From: Alectoria sarmentosa
Taxonomy: Eukaryota > Ascomycota > Lecanoromycetes > Lecanorales > Parmeliaceae
Direction: 5' to 3'
DNA: 64,000 nucleotides
Assembly: GCA_009733775.1 (NCBI GenBank)
Contig: WOGZ01000005.1
Location: 62,001 to 126,000, forward strand
This document shows, piece by piece, positions 24,453-36,680 of this stretch. Position 1 is the first letter of the stretch; every line of letters begins with the position of its first letter. The notes below the pieces were generated by a model. It made no database searches. It saw only the letters and a program-made list of their open reading frames with translations, and was not told where the DNA came from. Position numbers and translations under genes: made by a program.

Positions 24453-25951
24453 ATGGTCTCCTTCTGGCCATGGAAGGTATATTGCCCGTAGTCGCAGCCG
24501 CGATGATTTGACTGACTGTTCCAAGGGCGAAAACAACTCACCGGCCTCATTTGAGAAGATCCTGTCAAATCTTTCTGCCAAGATATCGAAAACAGGCGGC
24601 AGACTAGATGGTCTTCGAAAGCGTTCAAGGCGCCTAAGAGTTCTCTGGACTCTGTATGCCGGTTTCGCATATCTACTATGCAGTATCATCCTCATACTGA
24701 TCGTGGGCTGGAGGAAGTGGGGTCTGGTAGAATATACAGCAGTCGCCGGAGGCCCAGTCGTGTACAGTACCTGCGAATGTCTCTTGATACGCTGAGCCTA
24801 ACTCTTTAAGTAGTATTTACATAGGCAGGCTCGCCTTAACGACCTACTATGAATATCGAACCTCGAGCATACAGAGCCGTCTGGACGAGCTGCAAAAACA
24901 GAGAGATTCTACCATTGAGAAGCTCAAGGCAGCCACCAAGTACAATGACACGCAAGATTTGCTCACGAAATACGGCGGGACACCGACTCCAAAGGCAAAG
25001 CTTGCAGGGCTCTCTGAGCGTAAACCCACTCCAAAGCCGCGCGACACTCCGACAGGTGGCACAACAACAGTCGTGCCGCCACCAACAGCGAACATTCCGG
25101 GCCGTAATGGAACCGCAATACTCACAAACACGCCCCAGCGCTCAATATCCCAAATCAGAAGCCCTTTGGGCCAAGGTGCTTCTTACCCGGCGTCGGGAGC
25201 AACAGCGCCTACCCAGGGGCCGCTGTCTCCCTTGGGTGTTTCTGCGGAATTTGCACCCAACGCTTTCTCAGCCGCACCGCAATACGCTCAAGCTCATGAG
25301 GGATCACGGTGGTATGACCGAATTATGGATGTGCTGCTGGGAGAAGACGAAACATTGCCGAGAGCTCGTTTGGCTTTGATCTGCAGCAGTTGTAGGCTTG
25401 TGAACGGCCAAGCGCCTCCGGGAGTGAAGCGTTTAGAAGATGTTGGCAAATGGCGATGTGGAAGCTGCGGTGCTACAAAGTATGTCCATTTCTTTTCAAA
25501 CGATATTCCCCAAATTGACCCCGCAGTAATTGGCTACAAGCCATAATTTGTGCTCCTGTTTTCTCTTGTCTGTCTGCACTCCTCAACTCCTTTCATGGCG
25601 TTCCCTCCGAACTTTGCTCGAAAAGGAGATGCTGACTCCCAAATTTTGATTAGCGGCGAGGAAAGTGAGGCGAAGGAGATTGTTGCAAGCATCAAAGAAC
25701 AGGCGTCTTTCGAAGAGAGGCAGCCTGATAAAGGAGAAGAAGACGACTCGGAAATAAGGAGTCGTGATGTGAACGATGACGATGCTCCTGCTTCTCAAGA
25801 GGACGATAATGAAAGCGATGTCACTCAGTATTCATCTGAAACGTCCAAGTCAATGCAACGCGTGCAGAAAAAGAGGGCCAAGCTCGCAGAGCCTGAGAAT
25901 CCAAAACGCCGGTCGACTCGATCAAAAGCAAGTGGAACAATGGCCAACTAG
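24453..25951 (+). CDS. LNP1: Lunapark, ER three-way-junction protein (Lnp1)
   Basis: ER membrane protein that stabilises three-way junctions of the tubular ER network, counteracting the Sey1/atlastin fusion GTPase. Exons 24453-24476, 24526-24766, 24825-25479, 25654-25951 sum to 1218 nt (405 aa). The N-terminus MVSFWPWK-GENNSPASFEKIL, with the first intron after codon 8, is the fungal lunapark signature. Two hydrophobic segments follow (VLWTLYAGFAYLLCSIILIL; TAVAGGPVVYSRLALTTYY), then a coiled stretch (SIQSRLDELQKQRDSTIEKL) and a proline-rich linker. The zinc ribbon is RWYDRIMDVLLGEDE...LICSSC...WRCGSCGA, with paired Cys-x2-Cys ligands. The last exon gives an acidic tail with SDVTQYSSE and a basic end (PKRRSTRSK). 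Without the last intron the frame would stop at 25546; splicing at 25480-25653 (GTATGT...GATTAG, branch GCTGAC) is preferred. Confidence 0.92.
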
Positions 25952-27227
25952 GGTGGATTGTTACCTAGATGTACACTCCCTAGAAGACGACTTCCTGCTT
26001 GGGCACTCTGAACGCGTTGAAAAGGCCCAAAGAGTGAAATTGCATTGATAGAATCATCCTGAAAGGTCTTGGAGATGAAGACGACGTCGGTCAGGCACTA
26101 CTTGGTCTGGAAGACATGCATAACGATTTAGACTGGCTATGTAGATGAATACCCGCTTCGAGATTACATGCCGCTACCGTTACTGCCTCGAGTTTTAAGC
26201 AACCTGGGAACTGTTTGCAACAGAAACATCAGTGCCTCGAAACGCATATCCCTTGCGGCTTAGCATATCTGGGTAAAAGACGTTGTTAAACAATGATAGT
26301 CCAGCTTTTGAGCCTTGTTCTCTTGAGATCTCGGGCGTTTGCTTATTTCCAGGCCGTAACGCGGCCAGGACGCAGTTTCGAGGTCAGTCACTCAGGCCTC
26401 GTAAATTCGCGGCTGTTGATGTCTGTGGAAACGTGCCCTGGTACAAGAATTCAACTCCTCGAGCCACAAGCCCCTTGAGCAGTTTGTAGTGAGATGGCAC
26501 ACCTATGATATGGCAGGAAGGGAGTATGCGGTTTCCAGTGCCGTCGAAAGTACGACACACGAAAGGAGTACAATCTATTGGTGGCACGACTGGGTATGGG
26601 CGAAAGCAATATCTTCTAGCCTTCATTCTGTCGCTCGAGAGACTTTTTCTTCGAGTCCATCATCGCTTGGTGGTAGTGGCTTTCCGTGCTTCCCAGGCTT
26701 TCTTCCAAGATCTGCCTCTTTTGCCATGCGTCTCTCTTTATTTGCGGTGCGGTGAGCGAAGCTGCTCTCGTATTTTGGCGCTTTCACCTTGTCTGCCTTC
26801 TTGTTGTGTTGGCCCTCCAGTGCCATCAGACTTACATCGCTTCCAACTTCAGCCTTGGTGGATCCGACAGTGTGCAAATTTGTTGTCCCAAGCGTTTTTG
26901 GTTTCGCTGAAAGCGCTAGGTCTGGCTGCCAGTCCAACTCTGGTTTCGAAAGCCATTTTCATTTCAGCTCTATGGGTTCGAGCCAATCCTAGGAAGAAAC
27001 TTGGGGTTTCGCGAAACGGGTGTCTGATCTGAAGGTGTGGTCAAGCAGCTGCGAATTTGGCCGTGCCTTGTTAGAAGGAACAGCCTCAACTCATGTGCAA
27101 GGGATTCACAGCAGCTCTTGATGGCTAGGTCCTGTGGCAAAAGTTTTGTAACAGAGCCTTAGATTAACTTGATATGTTACTGTCCAGGCCTGTTTCTCAG
27201 AGCTGTCCTGCTGGAGTCATGCGTTCC
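25952..27227. other. Long convergent intergenic region
   Basis: About 1.28 kb between the 3' ends of LNP1 (+) and NIC96 (-). The only frame with protein-like composition is on the minus strand (26623-26937), listed separately. Nothing else was recognised. Confidence 0.5.
26623..26937 (-). CDS. Possible small hypothetical protein
   Basis: A 104-codon open frame, possibly translated, rich in charged residues in its second half (ANKERRMAKEADLGRKPGKH). It has no recognised family. The first codon of the open stretch is TTG-like rather than a clear ATG in good context. An overlapping frame beginning MKMAFETRVGL, upstream on the same strand at about 26963, is an alternative reading of the same region. 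It may be a real short gene between LNP1 and NIC96, the relic of one, or chance. There are no introns, repeats or flanking signals to decide. Confidence 0.25.
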   Translation of the reverse strand: MDWQPDLALSAKPKTLGTTNLHTVGSTKAEVGSDVSLMALEGQHNKKADKVKAPKYESSFAHRTANKERRMAKEADLGRKPGKHGKPLPPSDDGLEEKVSRATE

Positions 27228-30200
27228 TCAATAGATTCCAACATCGCTTCCCGTAAGACATATCGCTTCCCAAACCTTCTCCCCGAGTCTATACTTGACC
27301 AACCCTGCAAAAACCATCAAGTCTCTTGCATTGCTCAGCAGTTCGTCGCTAATTTCTTTATTCATCCCGCCCTCTCCGCCTCCATACTGCCGCGACGCTA
27401 GTACCTCCCTCTGCTGCCCTATGCATGTGATGGTCCAGAGAAGCAGAGGACCAAGATTGCGTGAAATCACTGGAGCAAGCTCATTAAAGTTGTTGGCGCA
27501 GGCACGGATGATTGGGATGGAAGCATGGGCCTGGAGGGGTAGTAGTTTGAGAGAGTCGATGATCTGGAAAGCATCGTCAGTCAAGAGATAGATGATCGAA
27601 GATTCGGGCGTGAAGGCATCTTACATCAATAGCTTCCGACCAATGGCCTGCCGCAGTTCTGGCTTTTGCCTCAGCCATCCCTATGAGCATATCACACGTG
27701 TCACGATTGCTCTCACGAATCTTCTGACTATACATTGCGTTGTTCCCGTACAGGTGAATCATATTGCGGGCCAGCAGAACTGGATCATCAACAGAGGTCA
27801 GACTCAATGTACTGGCATCAGATTGCTGGGTTTGTTCCTGTTGAACGCTCATTCTCGGCTTTGATGGTTGCAGACGCATTTGTTCTTGGCCGACATCGAC
27901 TGCGATGGCCTCAGAGAGAGTCCGGTTGACAATGGAAACCACAGTCTCGTAATCCTCGGCCAGATGGTAGAGCAACACTGCGTCATTGACTCGGCCGTTG
28001 TCGTCTGCAACACTCGCTGCTTGAATTGTGATGACTCGGAGCAGTTGTTCTTGGTCTGCCAATGCGATAAGTTTGAGGCGCTTTTCGATGGCTCCTTTCA
28101 ATCTTGTCCCATCCGCGCGGACATCACCAAGAAGTTGAGCAAATTCTCGTGTCTCAAGAACCAGCTCACGCAAAGCCTCGTGGCATAAGGATGCTTGAGA
28201 TTTGCCCATTGCTCCTGGAAGGCCGGCATTGAGACAGATCAAGGTAAGATAGTCGACCGCGGCCTCGGCGTGACCTGCTCGGAAGTCACGAGTATAAAGG
28301 CCAATCATGCGGCCAAAGCTGATTTGTGGAAGCTCCTTGGTGTTAAAAGTCACTAGCGTATAATCAGTTAGGAGTCAAAGATGTGAACATGAGGGCTTAC
28401 GAAGTTCTGTCTCATTAATTTGAAAGTCTGAGACACGCAATAACCCATAATAGTCGAGAGCAATAGCAAAATGTACAGCAGCGACATAGGAGTACGAGTA
28501 CAAGTATGACACCGCCTGCTCGAACATGCCTCCCAAAATCTGCAGGTAGAAGTATGTGCCGTAGCCTCCTATACCCTCTGCTCCTTTGGAGAAGTGGCGT
28601 TGGCCGATTTCACGAATAGTCTCTCGCACTTCTTCTAGGCCAAAGACGTCGCCGGCGCTTTCCTCAACGCGATTGACCTCCCTTGCGAGGCTGAATTGGA
28701 GCCAGATCCAATCTTCAACTCCTTGGCTGATACTATCGATGCTTCGTTTGGTCAGCTCGCAACGACCGATGATTTTGTAGCAAGCTAATTGATAGGGATC
28801 ATTTGCACGGTCTGGAGCAACGCGAGTCTGCGCAGAGTATTCTCGGTTGATGTGATCCTGAACTTTCCTCTCGAGCCTTCTGTCTGGATTCCTAGCGAAG
28901 GTAGTAATATAGTTTAAGAAGTTTCTATCGATCGTCCGGAAAGCTGTACCGTTAGCAACGACATAATCCGCAGCCTCCTTGACAAGACCACTCCTCAAGA
29001 GAAAGAAAATTAAAGGCCAAGGATATTCATCATTCATGGTACGTAGCTCGGAGCCATCAGCAAAGAGGTCCCTTCTGGCTGCACGAATCCTGATGTAGGC
29101 CCTGATTTTGTGAGTAGTCGTAGGAACACCCCCAATGTTGGCCTCTTTTGGATTTCTGGCAACAAGGTCTTCGAGATCGTTATAAAAGCTGTAGGCTGTT
29201 AGCCATAATTAGATTTGGAAGGAATTGATCACATACGACTTCTCTAAGCAACGTCTTGAGCCATCTATGATCCTCTTCCGTATATTCATAGACTTTGCAG
29301 AGTTGGGAACCTCATCGAGGTAATCATCAGCGAATTGCCGTTCCTTTGCCTTGCTCTCCCCCACGATTTCGGCCAATGCATCATATGAGTCTGCAAGCTG
29401 TTTTGGGGACTGGTTGCCCCGGTCAGTCAGGGAAGGGGTCCTGAACGCGTGTCTGCTTACCTCTCCTCCGGGCTGATTCTCAATGCCTTTCAATTCTTGA
29501 AGCACAGGATATGAGGTTTCGTCGAGTCGCGCGCGGTTCAGCATTTGCACTTTCTCCGCGAACTTGCGCTGCTTCTCCCTCATGAATCGGTCATCTGGGA
29601 CTGCTGGTGCTGGTGCATTCTTCTCTCCGACATCAGCGAAAATGGTCGCGTTCCCAGACCCTACCCCTGGAGTACCTATGACAGATTTCTGGACACTCGA
29701 ATGACCAAAGATACTTCTGTTGAGAGTTGATTTATCTGGACCGAGGGCATTCTTTGTCTGTCCTCTTCTTGTCGATTTGCCAAAACTTCCCTTCACGCCA
29801 GAATTGCTTGCCAGGTCATCAGAAGCTTCTCCATACTTAGGCATCAGCCCGAAATGCTTGTAAATCTTTTTCCGCTGAAGCTCCCAGTTGATATCAACGT
29901 TTTCTTCAAGATAAGCATCAAAGTTTCTTTGGGCTCGTTCCAGACCTTCGGATATCATTCTGAGTGTAGATTGCTGCTGCAATTGCTCGACATGTTTATG
30001 CGTATCAGGATCCCAATCTGAAGGCGTATGCATTCCACTGGTGGGCGGTTGGACGACCAGAGAGTCGAGATCTCGCCGCGTTTTTCCAGGGTTGATGCCA
30101 GAGGCAGCAAGAAGATAGTGCGCCCTACTGTCCGCCCCTCGACCTCGGTGCGTCTGTGTGCCGACGCTTCCCAGCTCCCTCACTTTCTTTGCAATATCGC

Positions 30201-30807
30201 CGAGGCCCAGTTGCAAGCTTGGCAGGTCCCTAAAGCCAGGTCCTCCGTCAGTATCATGAGTCCTCTTCCTTCCCTTTTCCAGCAGGTTGTCAAAATAGGC
30301 GGGTTGCGAGATCTCCTGTCCTCCGCGAGAATCCTGACCAACTTGCAGTTGCTGCTGTCCCTGGGCTGCTTGTCCCGACTGATTTTTCTGTTGCTGTGGC
30401 TGTGGATGTACGGAAAGAAGAGAAGGGCCAGCAAGCGGTGTTGTGACTGCATTGTTCGGAGTACCTCCAAACAAGCTAGTTGTCTGCTGAGGCTGCACAT
30501 CTAACGCTGATCTGGTCCCGAAGAGCCCACCGCCGCCGGTGCTCGTCAGCGGCTGTGTTTGTGACGAGCCGAAAAGATTTGGCTTCTGATCGCCTCCAAG
30601 GTTGGAAAATAGAGAAGATTGCGATTGAGGTTGTGAAGCGCCAAGGCTGCCGAATAGATTGGTTGTCTGTCCCGAAGATTGTTGAGGTTGTGAAGTGTTA
30701 CCAAACAGGCTGCTGGTCGGTGCAGCTTGGGATTGGCCATATGTGGCCGAGTCGAGGTTTCCAAAGAGGCTGGACGTTGGTTTCGACTGCCCAAACAATG
30801 AAGACAT
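27228..30807 (-). CDS. NIC96: Nucleoporin Nic96 (NUP93 family) with N-terminal FG repeats
   Basis: Linker nucleoporin of the nuclear pore inner ring (Nic96/NUP93). It recruits the Nsp1-Nup57-Nup49 complex through its N-terminus and builds the scaffold through its alpha-solenoid. Exons in transcript order: 30807-29237, 29188-28401, 28352-27625, 27563-27228, summing to 3423 nt (1140 aa). The first 125 or so residues carry spaced FG motifs (SSLFGQ, SSLFGN, TNLFGS, PNLFGS, GGLFGT, TSLFGG), then Gln-rich sequence. The Nic96 domain follows: SFYNDLEDLVARNP, TTHKIRAYIRIR, DEYPWPLIFFLLRSGLVKEA, HFAIALDYYGLLRVSD, ELPQISFGRMIGLYTRDF and RLGEKVWEA. Joins across introns restore conserved sequence (DYYGLLRVSD...TELL-TFNTKEL; EAID-IIDSLKLLPLQ). 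The gene is divergent from COX16. Confidence 0.94.
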
Positions 30808-31386
30808 GGTGACGGAGGTGTAATATTTGCTGTGTATGAAACGCTTACATTGTTATTTCACTGGGGAGACGTGAAGCGTGTTAAGGCTAAACTTTTAGCG
30901 TATTCAAAAGCCTCGGCAATAATGCTTGGCACTGGTCGTGCTGGGTCCGATCCACATCCAAAATCTCAAGTCCATGAGCATAAAGCAATAAGTCGAGTTG
31001 CAATAAATTCCGCCGGCGTCAGGAATGCAAGGTGGTTAAGTTGCACATTTTACAGCAAATAGATTTGGTTTCAAAGTACTCGTTTATAATGATATCGTGA
31101 ATTTCGGAGGCTGAGAACAGAGGGAACTTACCATCGAGCGACGTGATCGGCCTTGCTCGAAATGCTAAAGGTAGTGTAGAATGTAGGTATTTTCGTAATT
31201 CTGTAGATGATACAGTAGTAGTACTTGCCAAGTCAGTAATTTGGATCGGTGTGTTGCGTGACAGGTCTCAGTGCCAAGAAGCCAAGCATTATTCATTGTC
31301 GAGCTTTTCAATTCGCGACATGAATCCCATCATCGTCGTGTTCAATCTACTCGTATCTTTCTTATAGGCTTTGGTAGAAATCTATC
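30808..31386. promoter_or_regulatory. Shared upstream region of NIC96 and COX16
   Basis: 579 bp between divergent start codons, so both promoters lie here. A 70-codon minus-strand open frame at 31019-31231 (starting at a TTG) has no recognised family and no upstream in-frame ATG, so it is not called as a gene. Confidence 0.45.
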
Positions 31387-31947
31387 ATGCCGGCATTTCA
31401 GTCAAAGAAGTTCCGACCCAGCTCCTATCAGAACGGCCTGGGCGCTTTCTACAGGAGGAATCTCAATAGCCATCCCTTCCTCCTCTTCGGCCTCCCTTTC
31501 ATCTTCACAATCGTTGCCGGTATGTACATTTTCCGAGCCCCAATCTTCTTACTCCGAACGACTTTCCCAGCTGCAAGATTTCGTCCGGGAGCAGAAGGCT
31601 CTTCACTCCCCTTCTCACTGTGTTGGTTGCTTGGCATCTGTGCCTGAAGAGGCAATGCTGACTCCGAAATCTTCTTAGGGTCATTCATACTCACACCCGC
31701 TGCTGCGCTCAGATACGAACGACACGATAGAAAATCGCATCAGATGACAAAGGAAGAGGAGTTGGGCATTGGCAAAGATCGGCGGAGAGTGGATATAAAT
31801 GAAGAGTACTATCGTTTGGCTGCCAAGGTCAGTTTCAGGTATTTCCCCCCTTGGGAGGACTCTGAAAGCTGAATTAAGTCGCAGGATCTGGACGACTGGG
31901 AAAACAAAAGGGTCAAAAGATTACCGGGCGAGAACGATGGGGTATGA
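31387..31947 (+). CDS. COX16: Cytochrome c oxidase assembly protein Cox16
   Basis: Small inner-membrane protein needed for assembly of cytochrome c oxidase (complex IV), associated with Cox1 and Cox2 maturation. Exons 31387-31519, 31679-31827 and 31885-31947 sum to 345 nt (114 aa). The N-terminus AFQSKKFRPSSYQNGLGAFY and the single membrane span in HPFLLFGLPFIFTIVAG lead into SFILTPAAALRYERHDRK after intron 1. The C-terminal block is conserved: EEELGIGKDRRRVDINEEYY, then RLAAK-DLDDWENKRVKRLPG. Intron 1 (159 nt) is longer than the local norm and stays open in the first frame, so an unspliced reading would give a false 86-residue protein. Confidence 0.95.
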
Positions 31948-33169
31948 TGCATCATGCTATCGTTGAGAACCGGAGCTCTGCACCAATCTACGCATGTCAT
32001 CGGCTATGATGCTATTCGACTTACCGCACGTACCCCCTGGACCGTGTTCCTGTTCAGGGTCGTAAATCTAAAGTGAGTAACTCGGTCAATGTACAGGCTT
32101 TATGGTCTTGCACGTGTGCCTTCAACATCGCTCAGGCGACTTCTGGCACTTGCGTCCTGACCCACTAAGAAATGCAACGACACAGGGTCCGGAAAATCTG
32201 ACTTCTACAGCGCTTTTTGCTCTTTGGTCTCCTCCATTCCCGAGGGCGTTTCTCCTAATTTATTTTAACGAAGGGGATCTCGTTGAAACAGCTCTTGCGA
32301 CATCTTCTTCGTTGAGGCTGTCCGATGCTTTCAAATGAAGGACCTTTTTTCGTCAGGGTCATAGGAATTACGATGGGTCCGCTTCCGCCAACAAGAGAAA
32401 TTCTTTGACTTGAACGAGTCAAGGCAGAGGTCCTGTCCACTGCATTTACCATCAGGCTTTGTATCTGTGAGGAGGTAAAGAAGAAGCAGGGGCAGGCTAG
32501 GATGAAGACGGCAAAGCAGGGATGAAGACGAACAAGACTGTCACCAATATGTTCCGTTGGCGCTCTATGGCAACGATCAGTACTGTCTCGGAGCTTTGGT
32601 CAGCAGGGTCGCCACGAAGTCATTGAATGGACGCAGTCGTCTTGTTCTACTTATGTATGGGTAGCAGCCATGCAAGCTGTAGGAAAATATGCGGTGTGGG
32701 ACGGTGACTTTGCCATTATTGCGCCCGATTGGGGTATCATACCCAGAAAGGTTCTTGTTCGCATGTGAAATTACTTCAAATATGAGCATTGGAAGACGAG
32801 ACAACTCCTTATTGGTGTTGATCTTGTCGATGCAGTGGAGATTTGTTACCACTTCGAATGCCCCCTTTTGTTTTGACGTTTCGCCTGCTGCCAGTAGAAT
32901 GCACTGCCTTCTTGACGTTCAATTTTGGATCTACGGTCCTTAAAAGCCCACCATTTTTGTGGGGAGATTGCCGGCTGATTGGCCAGCTATCCCCAAATGT
33001 GAGAGGCATGCTCTCTTCACTCTATACATTGATCGCATTTCACCAGATTCAGACACCGCTCGCTTATGCCTTGAATAAAGGACTAGGTGCCCCCCTTGCT
33101 CCGTAATTCTGAATACCGAGCACTTCAACGCAGCACCCATGTGCCCCATGCACCCACAAGAAGAAGAAA
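31948..33169. other. Convergent intergenic region COX16/NMD5
   Basis: About 1.2 kb between two 3' ends. It contains an imperfect direct repeat with GGATGAAGACG at about 32499 and again at about 32520. Several short open frames occur on both strands; none resembles a known protein. No mobile element was recognised. Confidence 0.5.
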
Positions 33170-36100
33170 TCAATGCCCACCGTTAGTCTGCGCAGCTGTA
33201 GCAGCTGCGACGGCCTGAGCGGCTACGGCGTTCGCGTCGGCTTGCACAATTACTGCTTGGACGATCTGCTGCTCTTCCGGATTGAGGATCTTTGTGAGAT
33301 TGTCATAGAGCTGGGGTTGCTCCTGTTGCAATTCTTGTAGCAAGCGTGTCAGTGAGACTCAGGGTAGATGATCACTGAAGATACGCGTACTGAATAAAGT
33401 TCCCTTGAACAGCCCGTACGGTTCCACCTTGTCAAGAGGAGTCTCAAGCAAACTCTCCTCTTCTAACTCGTCGTCGGATTCGTCCTGTGCGGCCCCGAAT
33501 TTTTCGGACTGTCTCTCACCTTCAGCGGGGCCCGATCGCAAATTCACCAATTGACTGACCTCTTCTTTGAGAAATTCAAGGTAGGCGGCACTTTCGTCCT
33601 TGACGTCCTCAGCATCCTCACCTTCGTTGGTCCATGTCTCTCCATCCCACTCTTCTTGATCGTCATCGTCATCATCGTCATCATCATCGTCGTTGAGGGT
33701 GAAGTCTCCTTCCTTCGTGGCCTCTTCGCGGTCTGCACGCTGTCAGCGACCTGACCAACACGACAGAAGTGATGCTTGGCTTACTCTTTAATGCCGCTGG
33801 GAGGGTCTGAAATAAGCGGACCACGCCCTGCAATAATCTCGGCCAGCCTTGTTGGACACTGGTAGGTACTTCGTTGGCGCTCAGAGTCAGTAGGGAGCTT
33901 ATCGCGACAATGGACAATTTCTTGTCGTGAACTCGTGTGAAGCTCTCGATATTCGAAAACCAAGAGCTAAAGAACTTGTTGGTCCATCCATTTGACTCTA
34001 AGACATGCAGAGCGATGACTGGATTGTAGTAGATGGCGTTTACGACCATTTCCATAAGGTGTATTCTGTAAGACTTGACCTTCAGCTCGTTACTTGATAG
34101 CATTCTCATAGCTAATTCCACAAAAGTGGGGACGAATCGGTCAACATGTCCCCGCAGATTGAGCATAATTGCTTCGGCAAGCTTGCAGCCGCAGATCCGA
34201 TCCATGCCTCCGACCTTCTCGTCGTGGAAAATGTCCGATACCATACCAACAAGGGCTTCGGTATATGTGGGAGTCTGGACTAGCGTGTCTGCCCCATACG
34301 AAACGAAATTATCCAAGGCGGGTAGCATGTCTTCCAGATATAATTCTGCGCCAGACTTGAAGGTCTTGTGCATCAACACGAAAGCTTGCCACATTGTAGG
34401 TGATACCGATTTAGCCGAGAAAGTGCAGCTGTCAATGATCTCGAAAACCTCGTTGTACAAATCAAAGAGCTTGTTCTCGAGGGTGATCTGAATTACTGGC
34501 ATGAGGATGGTTTCTAGGTGCATTAAAACATCCGGAGTTGCCTCCAAGGTAAGAATGAGAGTACCGATTGTTTGAAGAACGCCAAGCGCTGTAATGCTCT
34601 TGTCGTCGAAGAAGTCTCCATAGGTCTCGTCATCATCTTTTGCGCTCTGCCTTTCTAATACTTCGCGGACGATCCGGAGGTACGTGTCCCGTAATTGCTC
34701 GCTCAGAGCGACTGCAAAAGGGGTGAGCTCAGCGGCGAATTCTTCAACGAAATCCTCCATGACATTCGCTAGCGCATCAACGTCAACTTCATTAGCTAGC
34801 TTCAGTAATTGCTGCATTATCTGCGGTATGTTTTGTTGCATAGACGCCCGAATGACTTCGTGTCGGATGAGAGGTTGAAGGGCGAGGGCTGCCTCTACGC
34901 GTACTGGCAACGCAGGATCGGCCATCGATTCGAGTATGTTTCGGTAGATGATGAGTAGGTTGCTGGGGTCCTTGAATTCAAGTTGCTCGAATTTGCCCAA
35001 CGTGTCGCAGGCCCGTGCTCGAAGAAACCCATGGGGACTGCGGAACTCTGGGAAGACATGTCGGACGAAGAAATACTCGACTTGGTCGGCTATTGGGCTC
35101 TTTTTGCTCAGGATAACAGAAGCCAATGTTCCGATCATGCGGAGTGCTCCTTCTTTCTCTCGGGCGTTCTTCTGGTCGTCTGGAGCAGATTCGTACTTGT
35201 TGACGACGCCGTTGACAAAGTTCAATATTGAGAACGTCTGCTTCTTGCGGCTTTTCGTCAATGAGACTAGGAAATTGGTCGCAGCAACGTCAGGTGCCGA
35301 GACTTCTTCATAGAAATTCAGCTTGCGATGAAGGTATTCTGGAGGGTCGGAGTCAAAGAGCTCAATGTCTTCATCGGATTGGCACAATATCGGAAAGAAT
35401 ACATGAGAGATAAGGGTATCCATGTGCGGTTTGAGGTGATTCCACATTGACTTCGGCTTCACGCATTCGTCCAGAAAGCTTAGCGTATAGGATAGCGATG
35501 GCTTGCTGAGCCATGTTGCTTTGGATGCCCACTTCTCGACCGATTGCAAATAGCCTTTGAGGATTTCAGGAGCAAAATTCGTGAGAAATGACTTGGAGAA
35601 CTCTAGCATCTCTGGAGAGGCATTTTTCTGGTTAGTGCTGGGGCTGCCGTATCTTTAGACCATTCAGTAAGCACCCATTCACGAAATCCAGCTTCTTCAT
35701 GTGTACTGCTTACCGTACGAACAGCCGATTTAGATTTGCATACGCCCATTTCTTTGACTTCCAGAAGTGATTCCTTTCTCGCTCGTCGTAGTCCTCGTCA
35801 AGGGCGTGGACTGGGGCCTCTTTGCCGACGATAGTCAAGAACAGGGTACACCAACCAACCATGCGGTCTTGATGCGTCAGGTATCCGGGTAATTCGAACT
35901 TGATGCATGTTAGGAGGCCACTGGTTGTAGGCACGTAGAGGGCCGACCCACATAAATTGCATGTTTGTACGCTTTCATGATGATGTGTAACATTTCCCAT
36001 GCCTCCACGCTCATTTCTTCCACTAGTCGTGTGGCAATACCCAGCAGCTGTGGGAACGATGCCTCAACGATGTGGTTGAAGTTTCCCCTATTCTCTCCTC

Positions 36101-36680
36101 CCTTGAATCTATACATCCGGCATATTGCTAGCATACAATGTAAGCCTGCGAAGACGGAGTTTGCATCGTTGGTGTTCAATAGTTGCATCGTTATGTCGAG
36201 AAAATCGGGCCATTTAGCAGGAAAGTCGTAGGATAATATCTTTTGTAGGATTGGTATGAGTTGTATCCGAACTTGGGGTGATGAAGAGGCTAGTATGGGT
36301 AGAAGACGGTTCCGCAGGTCGAGTTTCTCATCTTCTGGTATTTGCTTGTGCGCTACGGCATCTTCGCTTGGCTGCCATGCTCTGGTGACTCGGTTTTTGA
36401 GGTATACAACAGCTGTCTGAATTAGCGGTGGCAGTCTCAAGGCAGCAGGAAGGCGGACTGGAGAGGCGTATGCTGTTGTCCTGCTCCGCCTGCAGTATGT
36501 TGAGAAGAGCATTGGTAAAGCCCGGTTGTTCTTCTGCCTTGAATTGGGTGTGTTAACACATTCTGAGAACAAGAGCACCATGGAGCTTACATATCGCAAG
36601 TCTAATTCAGCTTGACGCCTCGCATCTGCATTTGGGTCGACTGTCGACCGTATTCGGTTTCGTAGGAGCGCGACATCCAT
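33170..36680 (-). CDS. NMD5: Importin-beta family karyopherin Nmd5/Kap119 (importin-7/8 type)
   Basis: Nuclear import receptor of the importin-7/8 (Nmd5/Sxm1) group, which binds Ran-GTP and carries cargoes such as TFIIS and MAP kinases. Seven exons in transcript order: 36680-36591, 36537-36459, 36412-35952, 35898-35714, 35652-33785, 33732-33391, 33333-33170. They sum to 3189 nt (1062 aa), the usual length. The N-terminal importin-N sequence is ADARRQAELDLRY-AEEQPGFTNALL then IRLSTVVYLKNRVTRAW. Conserved repeats include FPAKWPDFLD, YDERERNHFWKSKKWAYANLNRLF-VRYGSP, FRSPHGFLRARACDTLGKF and LQPLIRHEVI. The C-terminal acidic block contains 11 consecutive aspartates, as in many importin-7/8 proteins. 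It ends LQQEQPQLYDNLTKILNPEE with an Ala/Gln-rich tail. Acceptors of introns 2 and 5 are set by frame and were not the first AG. Confidence 0.94.

Noticed and set aside
26505..27032. 175-codon plus-strand frame
   Set aside because: Low-complexity Leu/Ser/Cys-rich composition typical of a chance frame, with no family resemblance.
31019..31231. 70-codon minus-strand frame upstream of COX16
   Set aside because: Starts at TTG with a stop shortly upstream and no ATG; a GTAAGT inside it suggests splicing, but no downstream exon could be found.
31948..33169. Possible transposon or retroelement in the COX16-NMD5 spacer
   Set aside because: No terminal repeats, target duplications or transposase/reverse-transcriptase motifs seen.
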